Assembly: GCA_031835245.1 (NCBI GenBank)
Contig: JAVKOQ010000144.1
Span: 74,786-138,785, forward strand
Origin: Balamuthia mandrillaris
Taxonomy: Eukaryota > Discosea > Longamoebia > Balamuthiidae
DNA length: 64,000 nucleotides
Direction: 5' to 3'
In this document: positions 55,905 to 64,000 of the stretch, in pieces
Position numbering within the stretch: the first letter of the stretch is position 1
Layout: each line of letters begins with the position of its first letter
Position numbers and translations under genes: made by a program
Notes under the pieces: model-generated
Databases searched by the model: none
Seen by the model: the letters and a program-made list of their open reading frames with translations, nothing else
Told to the model about the DNA's origin: nothing

Positions 55905-58900
55905 ATGGAAAGTCGAGCCCTGTTGTTGCTCTTCGGAAGCTTTGTAGCACTGGAGTTACTTGGACAAGCATGGGGAGTTGAGGACTTCGACTTGTATACG
56001 GTCCCTGAAGTCAAGCCGCTTGGTCTAATAAGGCCTTGGGAAGAATTTACCGTCACGGTTCCTATTTACAATTGTAGCGAACCATACTTCAACGTAACGG
56101 TGGAAGTAGGTGGAAACGGCGGCAGTTACGGGATATTCTTTGACGTAATCTCTGGTAAGTTCTTTTTTTTTGCTGATCTTCTGGATATTGCAACACCACT
56201 TAAAGTGATGCAACTCCACTTTATACTTTTACAACGAACCAATAGCTACCTCTGAGCAGAACTCCATTTGGGCATGCGAGATTGTACCGTATCCAACCAT
56301 CACGGCTGGGTTTGGGCGGTGTATGTCAACCGGACCAGCCGTCGCATTTGATGAGCTTTCTTTTCGTGTGATTGTTGCCTCGGATGTGTTGGTATGCATT
56401 CCTCCAGCAAGCTGCGTCATCAATGATCGCTGATACCGAGCTACTAATACTTTCATATAAAGCTCATGCCATCACAGTCAATCTTTGACCATGGTCCAGT
56501 GGTGGTAGACGGGTGGACAGTAGAAAATGAACGGAAACAGCATCACTATGCGAATTTCTGGTTATCAGTTGGCTCCCCATCGACTGATTTTAAAGGGGTA
56601 ATCATGGAGATGGAACCCGGACCACTGGAAGGATATGTCCCTGGTGTTTCCAGCTACTCATTCTTCCCATTAGTGGAGAATCTTGGACCCTCAAGAGTTA
56701 TCAATGCCACCTGTAATATCATTTTATCTCCTTCCTGGGCAACAGAATGGGATGCTGTGCGATTAGCATCCAACCCTTATTGCAAACTTAGCGATTGGAA
56801 CGAATCCATTGTGGAATGCGTCCCTGCCAACCAAGAGCCTGTGCCCAAGAATATGGTTCTGAATTTCTGGTCTGGCAATGATACCGCGATGTCTCCCAAG
56901 CTTCGTTTTGGCGTCTCCAGCCCTTCGATCCGCCAGCCTATTACCATTACCACCAATTGTACCACGCCGTACGTGTACTCTAATGATCCTACTCCAACTG
57001 CCATACCGTTGGGAAAGATAGATGCTCAAGTTGATGCAGTTTTCCAAGGTGAAGCTTCCATTATTATTATTTTGCATTCAAGTGATAATGCTAATGACTT
57101 GTTCAATGTAGCCCCAGTAAACACTTCTGCACCTGTAAGCAAAGCAATGTACTGGTCAGTGGATCTGACAAACCATGGTAGAAGTTCCTCTTTGAAAAGC
57201 AGATGCATTTGGAATTTTTCTCTCCCTATGGCAGAGCACGCTTTGTTTGCTTCCAACAACTCCGACTGTTTCCCGTCATTTTCACAGGAAGACGAACAGT
57301 TGATGATACAATGCGTTGGCGATGTACATCCACAGCAACTTCTCACATTGGATTTTCAACTCACACTTACACCTTCCCTTCCAGCATCCTTCGACCTGCA
57401 TTTTTCTGTTGTATGCCTTGATGAAGTGGAAAAAGTGGTGTTAGCAGAACATGGTTCCTTGGAAGTGGTTGGTGGTGCTTCTGGCAACTCTGATGCAGAC
57501 CGTTCAAGCAAGGTCGACTTGGCATTAGGCTTGGGATTCGGGCTTGCAGTTCCAGTCATTATAATACTGATTGTGGGAGGATTTTGGTATTGGAGACAAC
57601 GACGAAAACTTGATCATAGCAAGGTTTTCTCTACAATTCAAACAATTGACACAGGTGGCCAGTATGGAAGGGCAAACAAAAATACATGTTCTACTGGCTC
57701 AGTTGGCACAAATGATTTGGAACTTGGCTTCTCTTGGGAGATACCATTTGAAGAATTAGAATTCAAAAATGAAATTGGACGTGGGTATGGTGTACTTTGT
57801 CAAATATCACCTCTTATGATGCCAATCTACTTAAATACTCTTTGTTTCACAGGGCGTTTGGAGTTGTTTGGAAGGGAATATGGCGAGACAGTGATGTAGC
57901 CATTAAAAGACTTCAAGAATCCAACTGGAAGGAGTTTGCTGTGGAACTAGAAATTATGCAGTTAAGTAATCAACTTGTTGGTTAATGCCAGTTTTCTTAC
58001 ATTCACTATATTATAGAAAGCTTCGCCCTCATACCAATGTCCTTCAATTATTAGGAGTGGCTTATCAAGATAATACACCCTTTTGTATAACAGAATTAAT
58101 GCCAAAAGGAAATTTATGGCACTTTTTACAAACCAAAGAAGGAAAAGAATTTGTGCAAACGACAACAAATCTTGTACAAATGGCAAAGGAAATTGCTGCT
58201 GGCATGAATCATCTTCATTCTGAAGGAATTGTGCATCGTGACTTGGCAGCAAGAAATTTATTGCTCACTGAAACAAATGAAATTAAAGTTTCAGGTACAT
58301 TAAAGTATGCATTTGAAGTTTTTATTATCTAACAATATTGTTATTATAATACAGATTTTGGTTTATCTCGTTTAATAGTAAATGTTGAAAGTGCACAAGA
58401 GGTTATAGGTCCATTAAAATGGTTTGCAATTTTATTCTTTTTCTTTTCTTATTCATATAACAAATTATTAACTAGGATGGCTCCTGAGTGCTTTATTGAA
58501 TCAAAGTACTCTGAAAAGTCAGATGTTTGGAGTAAGTTACTATCTTTTTGAAAATAATATCACATAACTTAATCTCATTTTTTATAAGGTTATGGGATTA
58601 CTTTATGGGAAATTATAACCTTTGGTAAAGAACCATATTCTAAAATGAATGGCATACAAGTTGCAAGTATGTTAGTAAATGCAGTAAATAAAGGCAAGTA
58701 TTTGTTATTTTTCAAATATATTTTATCATAACTCTTTTTTTTTAGAAATCTCAACAATACCATTGCCAATACCAACAACTACTCCTAAAATAATTTCACA
58801 ACTGATAGCTCAGTGTTTAAACTTGAGTCCTGATAAAAGGTATTAGTTTATTTGTTATTTTGAAACTTTATCACTAATAATTAATGATTATATTTATTTA

Positions 58901-58950
58901 GGCCTTCATTTAAAGAAATTTTAGTTTTTTTAAAGAAGACATTCAAATAA
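55905..58950 (+). CDS. receptor tyrosine-kinase-like protein B
   Basis: About twelve exons, roughly 770 residues. A signal peptide (ALLLLFGSFVALELLGQAWG) precedes an ectodomain with many N-x-S/T sites (55.9-57.5 kb). The membrane span is GFGLAVPVIIILIVGGFWYW, followed by juxtamembrane FSWEIPFEELEFKNEIGRG, nearly the same as in A. Kinase motifs are AFGVVWKG, VAIKRL, HRDLAARN, DFGLSRL, WMAPECF, DVWSYGITLW and RPSFKEILVFLKKTFK. The stop is TAA 58948-58950. The last 1.3 kb, exons and introns alike, is much more A+T-rich and uses A/T-ending codons, unlike the 5' half and unlike paralogue A. AATAAA at 59112-59117 is a likely poly(A) signal. Confidence 0.85.
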
Positions 58951-59330
58951 GCTTGGCCTGTTAAAGCTGAGCTTACACATCTCTAGCCAGAGAGACTCAT
59001 GAACAAGCTTCTTAGTTCCATTCTGTGATAAGGCTGGTAAGGGAACAGCCTAATAGACACCAACTTAATGAGTGTAAAGAAAAGACCTTTATAAGAATGA
59101 AAGTAGTAGTAATAAAAAGTTTATTTGCTCTGAGAGCAACACCAATCTATACATAAAAAGTAAGCCTTGTACATACATAGTGTACTCTTACTTTTCTTAC
59201 TCCCTCATCCTCAATGCCTTCCCAATTGTTACTCAATTCACAAGTGAAAGGTGTTGAATGAGATTTCAGACCAACTTTGTATCATCTAGCTATCCTTTTC
59301 TTTCCCTTTCCTTTTTCCTCTTTTCCTTGC
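58951..59330. other. kinase B 3' UTR and LINE 3' region
   Basis: AATAAA at 59112-59117 fits the kinase transcript. An inverted repeat (AAAAGTAAG..CTTACTTTT, 59156-59195) may form a stem-loop. The 3' terminus of the LINE must fall between about 59130 and 59330, but no poly(A) tail or tandem tail repeat marks it. Confidence 0.45.
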
Positions 59331-62300
59331 TTACATTACTTCCAAAGACTGATAAAATGCAGAAGAACTTCCATGCTTCCAACTTGCTCTTGCTGCCCAT
59401 AATCTCCAGACTCGTTTACAACTTTGCTTACATTGTTCCATCTCTTGAGCTCTGTTACATTTCTTTCCACTTGACATGAGCTTTGTTGTACAGTCTTCAA
59501 TAATCAGCTTTCTGACTTGTTCTTCACTTCCATTGTCCACACTCCAGATTCTAAAGCGATCTTCCCAAAGGTTAGGACACCTTAACAGGAAGTGTTCTGC
59601 TGTTTCTTCCTCAGCATCACATGCAGGGCACTTGCTATCCACCTCAGACTGCTGAATGGATCCCCACTTTTTTCCAATAGGCAGTCCACCACAGCGAATA
59701 GCATTCATCAAACGTTCTTTCCTTGGGTTGGTAATCACTAAGCTCCGTTGTTGTCCAACCAAACATCTTCCATTTGTCAAGAAGTTATGCCATAGCCATG
59801 CGCTTGTTCCTCTTTCTCCTTCAGCTGCATACTCCATCTTGGCTACTCGAGTTAAGGCCCTCATCCTCTTGGCTTTCTTTTCAACAACTGTCGTTCCGTC
59901 ACCTCCCTCACCTTCATTCTTCTCCCCTTCCTCTTCACTTGCTTGGCTTACCTCTTCAAGTAGCTCAAAGTGGCCATCTTGCCTCTCAGCATGATGAATT
60001 ACTGCTTGTCTTTCCAACTCACAGTAGGCCTTGATGGTCAACCAGCCCAATTCTGCTCTACAAACCCCCGCCACAGTCCTTCGATGAACTTGCAATACAC
60101 TTCTTGCTGTCTCATTCCACACTGCTTCGATCTTCTTCCACCATGATTTGGAAAGCTCTGTCATACATAATCCATATGACAAGGTAGACTTGACAATAGC
60201 CTCTGCAGCAATCTGGGCAGTGCGTGTACCAAGGCCTTGGGCAATGGCTCCCCGCTGCCTAAGGCTGTAGAGGGCTTGCTTGGCCTTGGTGATCCTCTCC
60301 TTGGCATGAGTTGTCCATTCCCCACTTTCTTCAAACCACAGTCCCAGGTACTTGGCCTCCTTCACCCGTTTCACAGCCTCCCCCTTCAGTCTCCACTCTT
60401 GAAAATGAGCCTTCTTTCCTTGTACTAGCACCACTGATTTCTTTGCATTGAACTGAAGTCCCAGAGCATTCACTGCCTCCACTGCTACATTCAATCTTCT
60501 CTGAAGCTCAAATGGGTCGCTGGCCACCACTGCCAAGTCATCTGCAAACAACAAGCAAACATTCCTTGCTTTATCTCCTCTTTCCTTCTCCTCTGCAGCT
60601 TGTAGCTTTCTTGCCACCACATCAATGTATACATTGAACAAGAATGGAGACAAAACTCCTCCTTGCTTAACTCCTCTTTCCACCAGAAATTCCTCTGAAA
60701 GCTGCCCATTCATGCGAATAACACTCGTCATACCATGGTACCACTCTGTAATGATACCCACTGCTGCCTCTTCTGCTCCTCTTTTGCGTAATGTCCTTGC
60801 CAGTATGTCATGGTCAAGCATGTCATATGCCTTGCTGATATCCAACAGAGCAATATAGGTACGTTCTTTGCTTCTCTTCATCAGGCATTTCTTCAACCGC
60901 CACACCTGATCCATGACTCCCCTTCCTTTTCTAAATCCACCCTGGCAATTACTTATCCACCCTTGCTCTCTTGCTTGTATGTTCAATTGTACCAAGATAG
61001 CTCCTTCAAACACCTTGGCTGCATTGCATAGGAGAGTAATACCTCTATAGTTTGCTGGATTCTGGGGATCTCCTGCCTTATGCAAGGGAATAACCACCCC
61101 CTGTTTCCACTCCTTGGGGAATATGCCTTGGTTCTCAATGACCTTGATCAGCGTCCAAGTTGCATCTTGCACATGTTTGCCTCCATACTTCATCATTTCC
61201 CCATCAATATTGTCCACCCCAGCTGCTTTGCCCACCCTCAATCTTTTCCTCCATGCAAGATTAAAACTCTCCTTCTTAAGCCAGTTACTACCAGACCAAG
61301 GCAGTCCTTCTGGCCCTGCTTCCTCTCGATGCAAGCTCCCAATGGAAGAATCCTTCCTTCCCAGCTTTGCCCAATGTTCCTTGAAGGCTGCCGTGCTACC
61401 GTGGTGCTCCCTAACTGCTTTGGGCTCTGCTCTACGCTTTGCCACTATCCTCCACATGTTGCCGATCCATTTCTGCATTTCCTTGATGTTCTCTTGTCTT
61501 TTCCACTTCATCCAGTCCCATTTGTTGGCTCTCCACAACTTCACAAACCTTTTCCTGAGTTCCACAAATTCCTCTCTGGCCTTTCCATCATTCTTTCCTT
61601 CTCTTAGCCACTGAGCATGGGCTATCACTACCTGCTTGTTCAAGGATGTTAACTCTGCTGTCCACCATGGCTTCCTTGCCCTGCTTGTTGTTGCTCCTAT
61701 CAGTCTCCTTTCTCTACCAAACCATCTCATTGCACAATCCCACAATCCTTTTTTCCACTTGCTCCAAAGATCTTCAACAGTAGCTGTTCCCTCCCGTGTT
61801 TTCTTGACCATGGCCTTCCATTCCTCTCCTTTGAAGAAACGCTTGCACCCGCGTTTGTACTCCCTCCACCTCCTCTTGCGATCTTCCTCCGAGTAGGACT
61901 TCCACTTCCATCGTTCCATCCAAACCCCGCCACAATTATCTGCTGGGTCCTTCAACTCGACTACCAGTGGTCGATGATCGGTCCAAGCTTGCCATCTGTC
62001 ACCAACTACCTTGCCCGTCCATCTCCATGCTACCACATAGTCCACAATGCTCTTTCGTTTTCCAGCTCTCCATGTAAATACTGGCGCTTCCTCTTCGAGC
62101 TGAGGCAACGAGAGGGCCAGCCTTTTGAAAGCCTCCACCAACACCTTTCCTCTCGTGTTGTAAGTAGATTCACCTCTACCATTCCATCCCTTTCCAACCC
62201 TGGCGGTCCAATCACCTCCAATAATCAGGGGTCTTCCTTCCTTGACCACGTCCAGGATTCTTTTCTCAATCGCAGCCAAGGTGACCTTAAAGTTGTCCAC

Positions 62301-62636
62301 GGTACCTCCTGGAGGGAGATACACTATACCGATTATAAAGATGCAACCCTGTCCCGCCAGTTCCACCCAAGTGGAGTTGGGTGTTCGCCACTCTTTCCTT
62401 TCTCCGATGTTCCCCTTGAAGCCCTCTCGAACAAAGAAACCTGCGCCACCCCTTCCATAGCCACTCCTCCCTGGCGCAGCCCCTCCACCCATCCACCGAT
62501 ACCCCTCCAATCGAGGGGCAACCATCCTCCTATGTTCGCACACTCCAATAATGTCAAATTGCTTACTGTCAGCCCAACAGCTGACCAATTCCTCTTGTCC
62601 CCAGCCCCTAGAGTTGACAAACGCTACTGAAGTCAT
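59331..62636 (-). mobile_element. LINE ORF2: AP endonuclease + reverse transcriptase
   Basis: One uninterrupted frame of 1,101 codons. The N-terminal AP-like endonuclease has GGDWTARVG, KSIVDYVV and the catalytic TDHRPLVVEL. The reverse transcriptase has GGFRKGRGVMDQVW, IALLDISKAYDMLDH, VKQGGVLSPFLFNVYID and the catalytic box LLFADDLAVVAS, then thumb-region sequence. A C-terminal zinc-knuckle-like CPACDAEEETAEHFLLRC follows. No RNase H domain was seen. This is the layout of AP-endonuclease LINEs (Jockey/CR1/Tx1-like group; clade not assignable by eye). Key catalytic residues are present. The ATG overlaps the ORF1 stop (ATGA at 62633-62636), which suggests termination-reinitiation. It inserts downstream of kinase B in opposite orientation. 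Confidence 0.93.
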
Positions 62637-63988
62637 TGGGTCTCCTCTCCTTCCTCCTCCACAATGTCAGACCAGTTGGCAGCACCATGATACTCCTCCT
62701 CAGCCAGCGCGATGCTTGAGAGTTCCAAAGAGCTGTCCAAGGCCACTGTTCCACCATTCTCCTCCTTTTCCTTCTTCTTCTCCATCTTTCTTTGCTCTTT
62801 AGGCTTCCACAGCGGTTTACCTTCATTCTTGGCTTCTTCAATTCGGGCTTTGCCCACCCACCAGCGGGTAAAAGCATACAGCCTGGCTCTTTCCGCAATA
62901 ATGTCTTCGGCAGCCTGGGCCGTCTCCAAAGTAACTCCCCAATGCTGCGTGCCATTCTTCTCTCCTACTTTCCACACTCCGACGTGCTTGAGCCCCAGCT
63001 CGAAGATCCTCTCACTTACCTTTTCCTTCTTAAGGTCCTTACCGCTCACCACAATCGATCTGCCCTCCACCGCCCCTACCTTGGAGTAGGGACTGGCAAA
63101 GCCATACTTTGGTTTTACTGTAGACCAATAGTTCGGGTCGGGTACTGTATCTTTGGTCCACGTCCTCCTGTATATGTTGGAGTTATCCTGCCAACATATC
63201 CCTTGTTCCTTTGCCATTTCTTCCTTCCAGTATTCCAAGCTTGGCGCGCTGACCGTAGTTGCCGTTGGAGGGAAATTCCTTTCCGCAGTAATCATATCAC
63301 ACCGCGGAGCTGATCCGACCACCTCCGCGTAAGACCGTTGGGAACCCAGAGTAAGGCCGCCTTTGGTACTATTTGCACTTCCTTTTTCCACCATAAGATT
63401 ATTGATCTCCTTGTCGAGGGTTTCAATCAGGTCCCTGAATCGTACAATCACTGCGAGTGAGAGTACGCCTGCCTCGGAGAGCTTACCACACTCGTGAGAA
63501 ACACGGCTAATACAATCAAACAGCAGCGCCACTTGACTATTGGTTCGCTCCTTAACGCCGTCTGCACTGACTGAGTCCGAATCAATCTTCCCCTTGGGCA
63601 CAACACTTGTCCCTTCCTCTCGGCGGGGCGAATCCGCTACCGAGTTACACTGATCCTCTGCCCCTCTGTCGTCCTCCTCCTTTTGGTTCACCCTGGGAGA
63701 AGGAATCTTGACTGTGGTAGTGTTCAGGTGCCCATACTTTTCCACCGCCAACTTGAACGCTTCCTCCAGAAACTGATTTAGCTTGTCCCCTTTGACAAAA
63801 CCCTCGGGGATCTTTGCCTCTTTTTGCACAGCTTGCAAAGCGGGCTTCCACGAACGATTACCGTTTAGGGTCCCCAGTCTAAGACGTTCCTTCATGGCCA
63901 GATCCACCCATCGACGTAGGACCTGTTCCCTCTCCTGACTGTCAATCAATTCAGTGCTCTTGCGTGGCAGAGTCCTATTTTTCCGCAT
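62633..63988 (-). mobile_element. LINE ORF1 (nucleic-acid-chaperone-type protein)
   Basis: One open frame of 451 codons starting MRKNRTLPRKSTELIDSQER at 63988 and ending in EEEGEETQ with TGA inside the ORF2 start. No CCHC knuckle or classical RRM was recognised. There is a helical middle (VALLFDCISRVSHECGKLSE), a segment that could be an RRM-like fold (ISPK-type strand VGAVEGRSIVVSGKDLKKEK to HVGVWKVGEKNGTQHWGVTL), and a basic stretch KPLWKPKEQRKMEKKKEKEE. LINE ORF1 proteins bind the element RNA and form RNPs with ORF2. The 5' UTR and insertion boundary lie beyond 64000. Confidence 0.85.
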
Positions 63989-64000
63989 TTTTCCTACACC

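Overview
This window is nuclear DNA from a free-living protist, most likely an amoebozoan close to the Acanthamoeba/Balamuthia type. That assignment rests on gene content and is an inference. The evidence is: about two dozen closely packed genes on both strands; many short (about 50-110 bp) GT-AG introns; a long-tailed class I myosin with a Gly/Pro/Ala-rich region and SH3 domain; receptor-like kinases with HRDLAARN catalytic loops; a saccharopine dehydrogenase; a Golgi/ER trafficking set; and very abundant microsatellites. No bacterial operon, CRISPR array, rRNA or convincing tRNA gene was seen.

Layout. 1-1.7 kb (-): 5' part of an unrecognised gene, cut by the window edge. 2.2-7.7 kb (-): a large chromatin/RNA protein that joins RRM, RS, RanBP2-finger, CDCA7-type finger, FYRN/FYRC and AT-hook parts through in-phase splice junctions. 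8.5-10.1 kb (-): a Gln/Pro/Ser-rich protein with an unrecognised C-terminal domain. 10.1-12.0 kb: a gene-poor gap with one possible exon. 12.0-15.3 kb (+): a membrane-anchored protein with a class I isoprenoid-synthase fold. 15.7-16.1 kb (+): COPI-associated membrane protein. 16.5-18.3 kb (-): saccharopine dehydrogenase. 19.0-19.9 kb (-): GAF protein. 20.5-21.4 kb (-) and 21.7-24.7 kb (+): a divergent pair, splicing factor YJU2 and a RasGEF. 25.0-28.4 kb (+): PH-PH-patatin lipase. 28.5-29.7 kb (-) and 30.0-31.4 kb (+): a divergent pair, MPDU1-like PQ-loop protein and syntaxin-5. 31.9-32.6 kb (+): small ankyrin protein. 33.3-37.5 kb (+): myosin I. 37.9-40.4 kb (-) and 40.6-43.3 kb (+): a divergent pair, an ACE-family (M2) peptidase with a membrane anchor and kanadaptin. 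44.4-47.7 kb (+): LRR-PP2C phosphatase. 48.5-49.0 kb (+): a three-exon acylphosphatase. 49.4-52.5 kb (+): type I L-asparaginase with C-terminal ankyrin repeats. 52.6-55.6 kb (-) and 55.9-59.0 kb (+): a head-to-head pair of receptor tyrosine-kinase-like genes. 59.2-64.0 kb (-): a two-ORF LINE, open in both frames, whose 5' end lies beyond the window.

The genes are mostly unrelated housekeeping and signalling functions, not a pathway cluster. Three membrane-traffic/ER genes (COPI-associated, MPDU1-like, syntaxin-5) and several signalling genes (RasGEF, LRR-PP2C, two kinases, PH-patatin, myosin I) recur. Four divergent pairs share promoters of about 250-330 bp. Intronic microsatellites are almost always pyrimidine-rich on the transcribed gene's sense strand. 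All exon joins were made by eye from splice signals, reading phase and family resemblance, and need transcript support.
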